The notes beneath the pieces were generated by a model that was given only the letters and a program-made list of their open reading frames with translations, was not told the origin of the DNA and searched no databases. Below are positions 1 through 8,978 of a stretch of DNA of 64,000 nucleotides, piece by piece (position 1 is the stretch's first letter; each line of letters opens with the position of its first letter). Origin of the DNA: Candidatus Defluviilinea gracilis (GTDB taxonomy: Bacteria > Chloroflexota > Anaerolineae > Anaerolineales > Villigracilaceae). Position numbers and translations under genes: made by a program. The stretch lies in the NCBI GenBank assembly GCA_016716235.1, contig JADJWS010000001.1, forward strand, positions 1,364,001 to 1,428,000. The letters run 5' to 3'.

Positions 1-17
1 ATCATGATGGAATCTTG

Positions 18-1595
18 ATGGAACTAACGACCACAGTATCACCGGGCTTCGATGAAATCCTGACCGCGGATGCCCTGCGGTTCCTCGAACAACTCGAACG
101 AGAATTTGGCGCGCGCCGACTTAGCATGCTAAGGGCGCGCGTTGCGCGTCAGGAGGAGTTTGACGCCGGCGGCCTGCCCGATTTTCTGCCCGCCACCCGT
201 CCCATCCGCGCAGGCGATTGGAAGGTCGCGCCCATTCCAGCCGACCTGCAAAACCGCCGCGTCGAGATCACCGGTCCCACCGACCGCAAGATGGTCATCA
301 ACGCCCTCAACTCCGGGGCAAACGTCTTCATGGCAGACTTCGAAGACGCCAACTCTCCCACTTGGAATAATATGATCGAGGGGCATATCAACCTGCGCGA
401 CGCGCTCGAACGGGCAATTGACTTTACCTCTCCCGACGGCAAGCGTTACCGCCTCAACGAACGGGTGGCTGTTCTCATGGTCCGACCGCGCGGCTGGCAC
501 CTCGTTGAAAAGCACGCGCTGGTAGACGGTAAACCGATCTCCGCTTCGCTGTTCGATTTTGGTTTGTACTTTTTTCACAACGCGCGACGCCTGCTCGATA
601 AGGGCTCCGGGCCCTATGTGTATCTTCCCAAACTCGAAAGCCATCTTGAAGCCCGCTTATGGAACGACGTCTTCAACTTCGCGCAAGACGCGCTACACCT
701 GCCGCGCGGCGCGATCAAAGCGACCGTGCTGATCGAAACCATCCTCGCCGCCTTCGAAATGGATGAGATTCTCTACGAACTGCGCGATCACATCGCCGGG
801 TTGAACGCGGGTCGCTGGGATTACATCTTCAGCATCATCAAAAAATTTCACAACCATCCAAACGTGATTCTGCCCGACCGTTCCCAGATCACCATGACCG
901 TGCCGTTCATGCGCGCATACACCGAATTGCTGGTGAAGACCTGTCATACGCGCGGCGCGCATGCCATGGGCGGCATGGCGGCGTTCATACCCAGCCGAAA
1001 AGACCCGCAGGTCAATGAAGCCGCGCTGGCAAAAGTCCGCGCCGATAAACAGCGCGAATCAAGCGACGGCTTCGACGGCACCTGGGTGGCGCATCCCGAC
1101 CTTGTGCCGGTCGCGGCGGAGGCGTTCGATCAGGCGCTGGGCGAGAGACCTCATCAAAAAGAAAAGTTGAGGGAGGATGTCCGCGTTGAAGCGGGGCATC
1201 TTTTGGATTTCAAAATACGCGAATCCAGCATTACCGAAGCGGGCGCGCGACTCAACATCAATGTGGCTTTGCAATATCTGGATGCCTGGTTGCGCGGCTC
1301 GGGCGCGGTGGGAATTTACAACTTGATGGAAGACGCCGCCACCGCGGAAATTTCGCGCGCGCAAGTCTGGCAGTGGATTCATCATCACGCGCCGCTGGCA
1401 GACGGGCGCGCGATGACGGCTGAACTGTATCGCGGTTTTCTCGAGGAAGAAATGGGGAAGATTCGGTCGCAGTATGGCGAGCAGGCTTACCCGTCGAGCC
1501 GAATCGAAGAGGCGAAACAGTTGTTCGATCGCCTGACGTTGGACACATCCTTTGCCGATTTTCTCACGCTTCCCGCATATGACTATTTGGATTGA
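18..1595 (+). CDS. aceB: Malate synthase (A-type)
   Basis: Condenses glyoxylate with acetyl-CoA to malate in the cytoplasm, the second step of the glyoxylate bypass. The product is 525 residues, normal for malate synthase A. The family segment with MADFEDANSPTW lies near residue 110, followed by RPRGWHL near 158 and an HAMGGMAAFIPSR stretch near 315. An in-frame TTG precedes the ATG at 18; I chose the ATG, but only 17 bases of upstream sequence are present, so the start is not certain. The next gene is isocitrate lyase about 95 bases downstream, so the two probably form one unit. Nothing odd is visible in the coding sequence. Seen: motifs and length. Known: the reaction of the family. Confidence 0.95.
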   Translation: MELTTTVSPGFDEILTADALRFLEQLEREFGARRLSMLRARVARQEEFDAGGLPDFLPATRPIRAGDWKVAPIPADLQNRRVEITGPTDRKMVINALNSGANVFMADFEDANSPTWNNMIEGHINLRDALERAIDFTSPDGKRYRLNERVAVLMVRPRGWHLVEKHALVDGKPISASLFDFGLYFFHNARRLLDKGSGPYVYLPKLESHLEARLWNDVFNFAQDALHLPRGAIKATVLIETILAAFEMDEILYELRDHIAGLNAGRWDYIFSIIKKFHNHPNVILPDRSQITMTVPFMRAYTELLVKTCHTRGAHAMGGMAAFIPSRKDPQVNEAALAKVRADKQRESSDGFDGTWVAHPDLVPVAAEAFDQALGERPHQKEKLREDVRVEAGHLLDFKIRESSITEAGARLNINVALQYLDAWLRGSGAVGIYNLMEDAATAEISRAQVWQWIHHHAPLADGRAMTAELYRGFLEEEMGKIRSQYGEQAYPSSRIEEAKQLFDRLTLDTSFADFLTLPAYDYLD

Positions 1596-1690
1596 CCGCC
1601 CTCCTGATTGAGACTCGCCTCGTACGCCGCTTCTTCGCCGACGCGCGGGCTGGTTCGCCCGACCACAAATTTTACAAAGGAGAATGGACC

Positions 1691-2992
1691 ATGTATCATA
1701 AATACCAACCCAAGTCTGTCGATGAATTGAAGAGCGAGTGGGCGCAAAGTCCGCGCTGGGCGGGCGTGAAGCGCCCGTATTCCGCCGAGGAAGTGGACCG
1801 CCTGCGCGGGACGTTTCAACACGATTACACGATCGCCCGCATGGGAGCGGAACGGTTGTGGGAACTTCTCCACGCCGAAAAATTTATTCGCGCGCTCGGC
1901 GCATTGACGGGCAACCAGGCGGTGGAGATGGCGCAAGCGGGGTTGAAGGCGATCTATCTCAGCGGCTGGCAGGTGGCAGGCGACGCGAACGACGCGTTGA
2001 CGATGTATCCGGACCAGAGCCTGTACCCGGTGACGAGCGTGCCGACCGTGTTGCGCCGCATCAATAACGCGTTGATCCGCGCCGATCAGATCCAGCACAT
2101 GGAGGGGCGCGACGGCGAAGTGCATTACTTCACTCCGATCATTGCCGATGCGGAGGCTGGCTTTGGGGGACCGCTCAACACTTTTGAATTGATCAAAGGC
2201 ATGATCGAGGCGGGCGCGGCGGGCATTCATCTCGAAGACCAACTCTCTTCCATGAAGAAGTGCGGGCACATGGGCGGAAAAGTGTTGGTGCCGATCCACG
2301 ATTTTGTGCAGAAGTTGATCGCGGCGCGGCTGGCGGCAGACGTGCAGGGCGTGCCCACCCTTTTCATCGGGCGCACAGACGCGCTCAGCGCCACGCTCAT
2401 CCGCGGCGACATCGACCGCGTGGACCAGGAACATCTCAGCGGCGAACGCACCGCCGACGGGTTCTGGGTCGTCAAAAACGGGCTTGAGTATGCTGTGGCG
2501 CGCGCGCTCGAATTCGCTCCGTATGTGGATCTGATCTGGTGCGAAACCTCCACGCCCGATATGGACGAAGCGCGCGAATTTGCCAAAGCGATCCACGCCA
2601 GCCATCCCGGTAAATTATTGGCGTATAATTGCTCTCCATCGTTTAATTGGAAGCGCAAACTCAACGACCAGCAGATCGCGGCGTTCCAGGAAGAATTAGG
2701 CGACATGGGCTACAAGTTTCAGTTCATCACGCTGGCGGGGTTCCATACCCTCAACGCCAGCATGTACGATCTGGCATGGAATTACGCCCGCGCAGGTATG
2801 ACCGCCTTTGTGAACGTGCAGGAACACGAATTCAAGATGGAACGCGAGATGGGCTTCCGCGCTGTGAAGCATCAATCCTTCGTGGGCGCGGGATATTTCG
2901 ACCAGGTGCAAATGGCTGTGACCGGCGGCGATGTCTCCACGTCTGCCATGAAAGGTTCCACAGAAGAACAGCAATTTAGCGTCAGTCATTAA
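1691..2992 (+). CDS. aceA: Isocitrate lyase
   Basis: Cleaves isocitrate to glyoxylate and succinate. The protein has 433 residues, the short bacterial class. The signature KKCGHMGGK lies near residue 190 and supplies the catalytic Cys and His. The reading frame is open upstream to 1592, but the ATG at 1691 is preceded by an AAAGGAG Shine-Dalgarno sequence and starts where family members start, so I prefer it. It lies directly after malate synthase, completing the glyoxylate bypass, which permits growth on acetate or other two-carbon units. Glyoxylate released by the catabolic cluster downstream could also feed into the pair, but that link is inference. Confidence 0.96.
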   Translation: MYHKYQPKSVDELKSEWAQSPRWAGVKRPYSAEEVDRLRGTFQHDYTIARMGAERLWELLHAEKFIRALGALTGNQAVEMAQAGLKAIYLSGWQVAGDANDALTMYPDQSLYPVTSVPTVLRRINNALIRADQIQHMEGRDGEVHYFTPIIADAEAGFGGPLNTFELIKGMIEAGAAGIHLEDQLSSMKKCGHMGGKVLVPIHDFVQKLIAARLAADVQGVPTLFIGRTDALSATLIRGDIDRVDQEHLSGERTADGFWVVKNGLEYAVARALEFAPYVDLIWCETSTPDMDEAREFAKAIHASHPGKLLAYNCSPSFNWKRKLNDQQIAAFQEELGDMGYKFQFITLAGFHTLNASMYDLAWNYARAGMTAFVNVQEHEFKMEREMGFRAVKHQSFVGAGYFDQVQMAVTGGDVSTSAMKGSTEEQQFSVSH

Positions 2993-3047
2993 CCGCTCAT
3001 GGGTCGCCGGTCGCGGAGTTTGAAGGCGCTTTTCAGCCTCTGCGGTC

Positions 3048-4118
3048 ATGCGCGACATACTCACTGATATTCAACACTGGGAGAAAGAGGGGGAGTCTAT
3101 TGCGCTCGCCACCGTGATTCAAACGTGGGGTTCCGCGCCGCGCAAGATCGGCTCGCACATGGCGTTCACCCTCAGCGGAAAGATCACAGGCTCGGTCAGC
3201 GGCGGGTGCGTGGAGAACGCGGTCATCGAAGCGGGGATGCGGGTGTTGAAGACAAATCATCCGCAACTGTTGCATTTCGGTGTGGCAGACGAAACGGCGT
3301 GGAGTGTTGGCTTGGCGTGTGGGGGAAGCATTGACGTTTTCGTCCAGCCGTTGGATGCGCAAGTTTTTCAAGAAATAAAACGAGTGATCAATCATGAAGA
3401 GGGCGTGATTCACGTCACGATAATTGGCGGCTCAGATGAATTGCTCGGGGAGCAAATTCTGATTCGAGAAGATCAAATCATCGCGGGTTCGCTTGGCAAC
3501 GAAATGGACTCGCGTGTGTTAAGCCTATCACCAGAAATTTCAGCGCCGCAACAATTGACAATAGAAGAAGCGCAGGTTTTTATCAATGTCATTCGACCCG
3601 CGCCAACGTTGGTCATCGTCGGCGGCGTGCATATTGCCATTGCGTTGGCGTCACTCGCAAAAACGCTTGGCTATCAGACTATCCTCATTGACCCGCGCAA
3701 GGCTTGGGGCAACGAAACCCGATTCCCGCATGTGGATAGATTAATCCAAACTTGGGTTGACGATGCGTTTGAACAAGTCAAGATCAATTCGTCCACTGCC
3801 ATCGCCGTTCTGACACACGACCCAAAGATTGACGACCCTGCGATAAAATTGGCGTTGAACAGTTCCGCGTTTTATATCGGCGCGTTGGGGAGCAAGAGCA
3901 CAAATGCAAAACGAAGAGAAAGATTGCTGGGCGACGGCGTGAGCGAATCGCAGATGGACAAGGTCCACGCGCCGATCGGCTTGGACATCGGCGCGCAAAA
4001 CCCCGAGGAGATCGCGCTCGCCGTCATGTCGCAGATCGTGCAAACTTTCAGGAAACAGAATCAACTTGAAGGGAAGAGAGAAGCGCAGAATCTCCAATCT
4101 CTAGTCTCCAATCTCTAA
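3048..4118 (+). CDS. XdhC/CoxI-family molybdenum cofactor chaperone
   Basis: XdhC-type proteins bind, sulfurate and insert molybdenum cofactor into xanthine-dehydrogenase-like hydroxylases. The 356 residues contain the N-terminal XdhC domain with SGGCVE at 51-56 and CGGSID at 91-96, and a C-terminal Rossmann domain beginning near 185 (TLVIVGG). The gene precedes the FAD and 2Fe-2S subunits of such a hydroxylase and is probably co-transcribed with them. The last dozen codons coincide with a copy of the TCTCCAATCTC-type dispersed repeat, so the natural C-terminus has been replaced or extended by repeat sequence ending SLVSNL. Family assignment is firm; the exact partner enzyme is inferred from neighbourhood. 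Confidence 0.9.
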   Translation: MRDILTDIQHWEKEGESIALATVIQTWGSAPRKIGSHMAFTLSGKITGSVSGGCVENAVIEAGMRVLKTNHPQLLHFGVADETAWSVGLACGGSIDVFVQPLDAQVFQEIKRVINHEEGVIHVTIIGGSDELLGEQILIREDQIIAGSLGNEMDSRVLSLSPEISAPQQLTIEEAQVFINVIRPAPTLVIVGGVHIAIALASLAKTLGYQTILIDPRKAWGNETRFPHVDRLIQTWVDDAFEQVKINSSTAIAVLTHDPKIDDPAIKLALNSSAFYIGALGSKSTNAKRRERLLGDGVSESQMDKVHAPIGLDIGAQNPEEIALAVMSQIVQTFRKQNQLEGKREAQNLQSLVSNL

Positions 4119-4180
4119 ATTTCTTATCGAACAGGAGATTGCTTCAGGCGAACAGCATCGCCCTCGCAATGACATAATAA

Positions 4181-5059
4181 ATGAAACCAGCCCCCTTTGA
4201 ATACCACGCTCCAAACTCCATCGAAGAAGTTGTGATTTTGAAAAGTCAATACGGCGACGACGCCAAATTTTTGGCGGGCGGACAAAGCCTTGTGCCTGCG
4301 ATGAATTTCCGCATTGTGCAACCGAGCGTGTTGATTGACTTGAATCGCGCGAGGGAGTTGAGTTACATTCGCGAAGAGGGGAACGTGATTCGAGTCGGTT
4401 CGATGGCGCGCGAACGACATTTGGAATTCGACGCTTCGATAAAAAAATATGCGCCGCTGTTGCATGAAGCCGTGCCGTCCATCGCGCATCCGCAGATCCG
4501 CAACCGCGGCACGATCGGCGGGAGCATTGTCAACGCCGATCCCGCCGCTGAGTTGCCCGTGTTGATGATCGCGCTGAACGCGAGATTGAAAGCGAAAAAC
4601 ACATCTGGCGAGCGATGGCTTGACGCCAAAGATTTTTTTGCAGGGATGTTCACCACTGCGCTTGAACCCGATGAAGTTTTGGTGGAGATCGAATTGCCGT
4701 TTGCCGCGCCGCGCACAGGCTGGTCGTTTATGGAAGTCGCGCCGCGCTCAGGCGATTACGCCATGATGGGCGTTGCTACAACTGTGACGTTGGATGAAAA
4801 CGGAAAATGCAGATCGGTGAAATTGGTGTACTTGAATGCAGGCGATGGGCCTGTGGACGCCGTCGAAGCCGCGCAAAGTTTGGTGGGCGAAGCGTTGAAC
4901 GACACGTTGATCGAATCTGCCGCGTTACATGCGAGCGAAAAAGAAATTTCGCCGTTCGGAAATATCCACTCTTCGGTTGAGTTCCAACATCACTTGGCGA
5001 AGACGCTGACGATGAAGACGTTGAAGATCGCGGCGGAACGAGCAACACAAGAGAATTAG
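4181..5059 (+). CDS. FAD-binding subunit of a molybdenum hydroxylase (CoxM/XdhB type)
   Basis: This is the medium subunit of a three-component xanthine-dehydrogenase-family enzyme; it carries FAD and passes electrons from the iron-sulfur subunit to the acceptor. The 292-residue length is typical. AGGQS at 32-36 and the TIGGSIVNADPAAELP segment at about 110-125 are the two FAD-binding loops. Its stop is 13 bases before the start of the 2Fe-2S subunit, so the two are surely in one operon. The molybdopterin subunit is unusually far away, at 11681, separated by four catabolic genes and a four-helix-bundle gene. The substrate cannot be read from this subunit. Confidence 0.93.
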   Translation: MKPAPFEYHAPNSIEEVVILKSQYGDDAKFLAGGQSLVPAMNFRIVQPSVLIDLNRARELSYIREEGNVIRVGSMARERHLEFDASIKKYAPLLHEAVPSIAHPQIRNRGTIGGSIVNADPAAELPVLMIALNARLKAKNTSGERWLDAKDFFAGMFTTALEPDEVLVEIELPFAAPRTGWSFMEVAPRSGDYAMMGVATTVTLDENGKCRSVKLVYLNAGDGPVDAVEAAQSLVGEALNDTLIESAALHASEKEISPFGNIHSSVEFQHHLAKTLTMKTLKIAAERATQEN

Positions 5060-5072
5060 AGAATTGATCATT

Positions 5073-5594
5073 ATGACGCACACCATCACCCTCACGGTCA
5101 ACGGACAAAAATATACCCGCGATGTGGAAGCGCGCATGTTGCTCAGCGACTTCCTGCGCCACGAACTTGGACTCACTGGCACGCACGTCGGTTGCGAACA
5201 TGGAGTCTGCGGCGCGTGCACGATCATGTTCGACGGCGAATCGGCGAGGTCATGTTTGACCTTCGCCGTCCAAACCGATGGGCATGAGATTACAACTGTT
5301 GAAGGACTTGCGCCCCCCTCCGTCTCCCCCCATTTCGGAGAAATGGGGGGAGAGAAAGAGGGGGGTCTGCATCCACTTCAACAATCCTTTTGGGAAGCGC
5401 ACGGACTTCAATGCGGCTACTGCACGCCTGGCATTTTGATGAGCATGATTCCATTCCTGAAACAAAACCCAAATCCAACCGAAGAGGAGATCCGCCACGC
5501 GCTTTCTGGGAATCTGTGTCGCTGTACGGGGTATCAGCATATTGTGGATGCGGTGAGGTTGGCGAGTGAGAAAATGAGAGAGGCAGAGAAATAG
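5073..5594 (+). CDS. 2Fe-2S subunit of a molybdenum hydroxylase (CoxS/XdhA-like)
   Basis: Carries two [2Fe-2S] clusters linking the molybdenum centre to FAD. Cysteines at 41, 46, 49 and 61 form the plant-ferredoxin-like cluster, and Cys114, 117, 149 and 151 form the second one. The reading frame opens at a TTG at 5064, but the ATG at 5073 gives the normal family N-terminus. The oddity is between the two domains: residues about 81-98 are encoded by a palindromic dispersed repeat (5311-5366) that is inserted in frame and lengthens the linker. All eight cysteines are intact, so the protein is probably functional. Confidence in the family is high; tolerance of the insertion is inferred. Confidence 0.94.
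   Translation: MTHTITLTVNGQKYTRDVEARMLLSDFLRHELGLTGTHVGCEHGVCGACTIMFDGESARSCLTFAVQTDGHEITTVEGLAPPSVSPHFGEMGGEKEGGLHPLQQSFWEAHGLQCGYCTPGILMSMIPFLKQNPNPTEEEIRHALSGNLCRCTGYQHIVDAVRLASEKMREAEK
5311..5366. repeat. Palindromic repeat inside the 2Fe-2S subunit gene
   Basis: A CCCCCCTCCGTCTCCCCCCAT arm is followed by TTCGGAG and then by the near-complementary ATGGGGGGAGAGAAAGAGGG arm, giving a strong hairpin. The same kind of C-rich/G-rich palindrome occurs in the composite repeats at 17.3, 18.7 and 19.6 kb and inside the gene at 29448. It is in frame with the coding sequence and adds a proline/glycine-rich linker. Confidence 0.8.
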
Positions 5595-5636
5595 AGAATT
5601 GGAGAATTAGAGATTAGAGACTGGAGATTAGAGACT

Positions 5637-5808
5637 TCGGTGGTCGAGTAGTCCCGCGTGCTGAGCGATAGCGAAGACGAAGCATCGCGGGACGTATCGA
5701 GACGACCAGTTACAAGTGAAATCCTGATGACAAAATCGCGTTGCTTCCATGTTGGTCTCGATACGCTCGCAATGGCGCAAGGTGCCACTCGCTACTCGAC
5801 CAACGAGA
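5637..5808. repeat. Long inverted-repeat element (MITE-like), copy 1
   Basis: The outer arms GGTGGTCGAGTAG (left) and CTACTCGACCA (right) are inverted, and the inner arms CGTATCGAGACGACCA and TTGGTCTCGATACG are also inverted. The interior encodes nothing recognisable. Related elements lie at 33893-34035 and 36015-36188. It is flanked on the left by GAGAATTGGAGAATT-type repeat (5594-5636) and fills the gap before the amidase gene. Confidence 0.7.
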
Positions 5809-5821
5809 TATTTATGGAAAT

Positions 5822-7153
5822 ATGAACTTATCTGTCACCCAATCCTTCCGCAACAACGAAATCTCTGCAAGAGACTTAGTCTCCAGTCTCCAGTCTCTCT
5901 TCGATTCTCGTGAACCCGAAGTTCTATCTTTCCTTCCCGAACCCAATCGCTTTGAACGATTGCAAAAAGACGCGGAAGAATTAACTCAGAAATTTCCCGA
6001 CGTGAAAAGTCGTCCGCCGTTGTTTGGGATGACTCTCGGCGTGAAGGATATTTTCCATGTGGGTGGTTTCGTCACACAGGCGGGAAGCAAACTGCCCGCA
6101 GAAGATTTACAAGGCGATGAAGCCGCAAGCGTTACAAAATTAAAAAATGCAGGCGCGTTGATCCTTGGCAAAACGGTCACGACCGAGTTTGCCTATTTCA
6201 CACCAGGTCCAACTCGAAATCCGCACAATAAACATCACACGCCTGGCGGATCAAGCAGTGGTTCTGCCGCGGCAGTCGGCGCGGGGATTTGTGACCTCGC
6301 GCTTGGCACGCAGACCATCGGCTCGGTGATTCGTCCCGCCGCGTTTTGTGGCGTGGTCGGTTTCAAACCAACGTACGAGAGAATTTCGCGCGCGGGCGTC
6401 ATTCCGCTTTCGCCGACGTTGGATCATGTTGGGGTGTTTGCGAAGGATGTGGAGACGGTGGGGCGAGTTGCGACTGTGTTGGTAGAGAATTGGGGAATTG
6501 GAGAATTGGGTGCTGGAGACTGGAGATTAGATGCTTCGACAGGCTCAGCACGACGGACTGGAGATTCAAAACCTGTGCTTGGGATTCCTGAAGGAAAATA
6601 TTTGGAGAATACAACTGAAGAAGGTCTCAAGCATTTTCATGAGGTGTGTAAATTACTAAGCGCAAATTACGAATTGCGTTCTGTCCAAGTTATGGATGAA
6701 TTTGGTGAGATCAAATCCCGTCACGACGCCATCATGTCTTACGATGCTTCACAAGTACACAAAGAATGGTTTGCAAAATACGAATCGCTGTACTCCTCTA
6801 AATTCTCCGATCTCATCAAACGCGGACAAAAAGTCTCCACGCAAAGCGTCCAGTCTCTAATCTCTTCCCGCAATACCTTCCGAGAACAAATTACCAAAAC
6901 CATGAACGACAACAACATTGACTTATGGATTTGCCCTCCAGCGATCGGGCCCGCCCCGAAGGGACTCGACTCTACAGGCGACCCCGTCATGTGCCTGCCG
7001 TGGACGCAGATCGGATTCCCCGCCATAAACATCCCTACAACAAAAAATGGAGATGGTTTGCCAATGGGATTACAACTCGTCGGTAAATGGAATGCGGATG
7101 AATCATTGCTCGCCTGGGCAAAAGAGATTGAAAAGGTTGTGAGAAAGATATGA
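5822..7153 (+). CDS. Amidase (amidase-signature family)
   Basis: Hydrolyses an amide or ureido bond through a Ser-Ser-Lys triad. In the 443 residues I see Lys75 (GVKD), the signature GGSSSGSAAAVGAG at 142-155 with the cis-Ser, and the nucleophile Ser168 in TIGSVIRPA. The frame is open upstream to 5741 through a repeat, but the ATG at 5822 starts the family-like sequence. Two stretches derive from the GAGAATT/TCTCCAAT repeat family: residues about 19-27 and, more strikingly, about 220-250, where a repeat compound including a CTTCGACAGGCTCAG element is inserted in frame. It lies in the molybdenum hydroxylase/FdrA cluster, so it probably acts on a ring-opened product. Its substrate is unknown; GatA is unlikely because gatB and gatC are absent. 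Confidence 0.88.
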   Translation: MNLSVTQSFRNNEISARDLVSSLQSLFDSREPEVLSFLPEPNRFERLQKDAEELTQKFPDVKSRPPLFGMTLGVKDIFHVGGFVTQAGSKLPAEDLQGDEAASVTKLKNAGALILGKTVTTEFAYFTPGPTRNPHNKHHTPGGSSSGSAAAVGAGICDLALGTQTIGSVIRPAAFCGVVGFKPTYERISRAGVIPLSPTLDHVGVFAKDVETVGRVATVLVENWGIGELGAGDWRLDASTGSARRTGDSKPVLGIPEGKYLENTTEEGLKHFHEVCKLLSANYELRSVQVMDEFGEIKSRHDAIMSYDASQVHKEWFAKYESLYSSKFSDLIKRGQKVSTQSVQSLISSRNTFREQITKTMNDNNIDLWICPPAIGPAPKGLDSTGDPVMCLPWTQIGFPAINIPTTKNGDGLPMGLQLVGKWNADESLLAWAKEIEKVVRKI

Positions 7154-7161
7154 CAAAATTT

Positions 7162-7215
7162 GTAACGCGACATTTATGTCGCCTACTGCTTGCAAGCGAC
7201 ATAAATGTCGCGCTA
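7162..7215. repeat. Inverted repeat / hairpin between amidase and fdrA-like gene
   Basis: GTAACGCGACATTTATGTCGC (7162-7182) is mirrored by GCGACATAAATGTCGCGCTAC (7195-7215). Each arm also contains its own small palindrome (GACATTTATGTC). No T-run follows, so it looks like a dispersed repeat rather than a terminator. Confidence 0.75.
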
Positions 7216-7232
7216 CGTGAGATGAGCAAAAT

Positions 7233-8906
7233 ATGACAGTCGTCAAATGGAACGTCCGCGCGGGAGCGTATTACGACTCGGTTGTGCTGATGCAGCTTCA
7301 ACGCGGCTTGCTTGAATTGAACGGCGTGCTTGATGCGGGCGTCGTCATGGCAACTCAAGCCAATCGAGATTTGCTTGCAACAAACAACCTCCTGCCAGCA
7401 GACATTTCCGCCAACCCCGATGATCTGCTGATCGTCGTCAAAGCGAATGATGATACCTCTGCCGAAAATGCGATTGGTCAAGTAGATGAACTTCTCGCAC
7501 GCCGAAAATCCTCTAATTCTCAAGATTCTCTTGACTTCCGCCCACGAAGTTTGAGCGCGGCGGTGAAACAATTGCCTGAGGCAAATTGGGTGTTGATCTC
7601 CGTGCCTGGACGCTATGCGGCGGGTGTCGCGCGCGAAGCGTTGGAACTTGGCAAGCACGTTTTCCTTTATAGCGACAACGTCTCACTCGAAGATGAAATT
7701 TCATTGAAGAAAACGGCGCGTGAAAAAGGTCTGCTCGTGATGGGACCTGATTGCGGCACAGCCATCATCAACGGCATCGGGCTAGGATTCGCCAACCGCG
7801 TGCGGCGCGGCTCGATAGGAGTCGTCGGCGCATCGGGAACGGGCACGCAGGCGGTTACGGCGCAAATTCACAATCTCGGCGCGGGAATTTCTCACGCCAT
7901 CGGCACAGGCGGGCGGGATTTGAAATCGGATGTTGGCGCGATCACGGCGCATCAAGCCCTCGATGTGTTAGCCCGCGACCCTGATACGAAAGTCATTGCG
8001 CTTATCTCCAAGCCGCCGTCGCCTGACGTTGCCACGCAATTAATTTCTGCGGCGCAATCCACTGGCAAGCCTGTTGTCGTTTATTTTATTGGCTATCCCG
8101 CGCCTGCGAGGAAGATCGGCAATTTGCATTTTGCGGTCAGTTTGAGTGAGGCGGCGGAGATTTCCATTGGAGAATTAGAGAATCAGAGAATTCTCCAATC
8201 CTCTAATTCTCGGTTTTTGCGAGGTTTGTATTCAGGTGGAACTCTCGCCTACGAAACTATGGTCGGGTTGCAAGCAAGTCTTTCTCCGCTTTATTCCAAT
8301 TCTCCAATCACTAATTCTCAGAATTTGGATGACCCTCTTCATAGCCACGCCCACACCATCATTGATCTCGGCGACGAATTCTTCATGGTCGGACGTTTGC
8401 ATCCGATGATTGATAACGATCTGCGAATCAGACGGATGAAACAGGAAGCGGCGGATGCGGAAGTGGGGATGATCCTCTTCGACGTGGTTCTCGGCGAAGG
8501 TTCGCACCTTGACCCTGCGGGGGAGTTAGCGCCTGTGATAAAGGAGATTCGAGAGAAGAGAATTGGAGAATTGGAGTTTGTGGCGATTGTGATTGGGACG
8601 GATGAAGACCCGCAGAATCTCCAATCTCAAATCTCCCAATTAGAAGATGCGGGAGTAAAAGTTTTTCGCACTGCATCAGAAGCAGTCGAATACATCAGTT
8701 TGAAGTTTAGCCATCGTGAAGCGAATCAATTCCCGCCTGTGAATTTAGCGCAACTCAAACAACCGCTGGCTGGAATCAATGTCGGTTTGGAGTCGTTTTA
8801 TGAAAGCCTCATATCCCAAGGCGCGCAAGCCGTGCATGTGGAGTGGAAGCCGCCTGCGGGTGGGAATGAACGGCTGGCGAGTCTGCTGGCGAAGATGAAG
8901 AAATAG
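7233..8906 (+). CDS. fdrA: FdrA-family protein (acyl-CoA-synthetase-like; carbamoyltransferase component)
   Basis: FdrA proteins resemble succinyl-CoA synthetase subunits. In Escherichia coli FdrA has been assigned, with YlbE and YlbF, to oxamate carbamoyltransferase of anaerobic allantoin degradation. The 557 residues show a CoA-ligase-type core with GPDCGT near 170, VVGASGTGTQ near 196-205 and SHAIGTGGRDL after it, and a C-terminal FdrA-like segment ending LASLLAKMKK. It is followed by the DUF1116 (YlbE-like) gene as in E. coli; a ylbF-like gene and carbamate kinase are not seen in this window. Several stretches (for example near residues 90-100, 310-325, 350-370 and 450) are encoded by the GAGAATT/TCTCCAAT repeat and probably do not belong to the ancestral fold. 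Confidence 0.87.
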   Translation: MTVVKWNVRAGAYYDSVVLMQLQRGLLELNGVLDAGVVMATQANRDLLATNNLLPADISANPDDLLIVVKANDDTSAENAIGQVDELLARRKSSNSQDSLDFRPRSLSAAVKQLPEANWVLISVPGRYAAGVAREALELGKHVFLYSDNVSLEDEISLKKTAREKGLLVMGPDCGTAIINGIGLGFANRVRRGSIGVVGASGTGTQAVTAQIHNLGAGISHAIGTGGRDLKSDVGAITAHQALDVLARDPDTKVIALISKPPSPDVATQLISAAQSTGKPVVVYFIGYPAPARKIGNLHFAVSLSEAAEISIGELENQRILQSSNSRFLRGLYSGGTLAYETMVGLQASLSPLYSNSPITNSQNLDDPLHSHAHTIIDLGDEFFMVGRLHPMIDNDLRIRRMKQEAADAEVGMILFDVVLGEGSHLDPAGELAPVIKEIREKRIGELEFVAIVIGTDEDPQNLQSQISQLEDAGVKVFRTASEAVEYISLKFSHREANQFPPVNLAQLKQPLAGINVGLESFYESLISQGAQAVHVEWKPPAGGNERLASLLAKMKK

Positions 8907-8965
8907 AGATTAGAGATTGGAGACTAGAGATTAGTCAGTCTCAAGTCTCTAGTCTCCAGTTATAA
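8907..8965. repeat. GAGATTGGAGACTAGAGA-type low-complexity repeat
   Basis: Tandem 7-9 base units of the form TAGAGATT/GGAGACT, followed by their complement (CTCAAGTCTCTAGTCTCCAG), form an imperfect hairpin between fdrA and the DUF1116 gene. The same family fills 5594-5636, 10224-10262, 10760-10795, 11602-11680, 14006-14085 and 28430-28525. Confidence 0.8.
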
Positions 8966-8978
8966 AATGGAGATAATT

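Noticed and set aside
1583..2605. Long - strand open frame (340 codons) over isocitrate lyase
   Set aside because: It is antisense to a certain gene, is Arg/His-rich as expected of a shadow frame, and has no recognisable motif.
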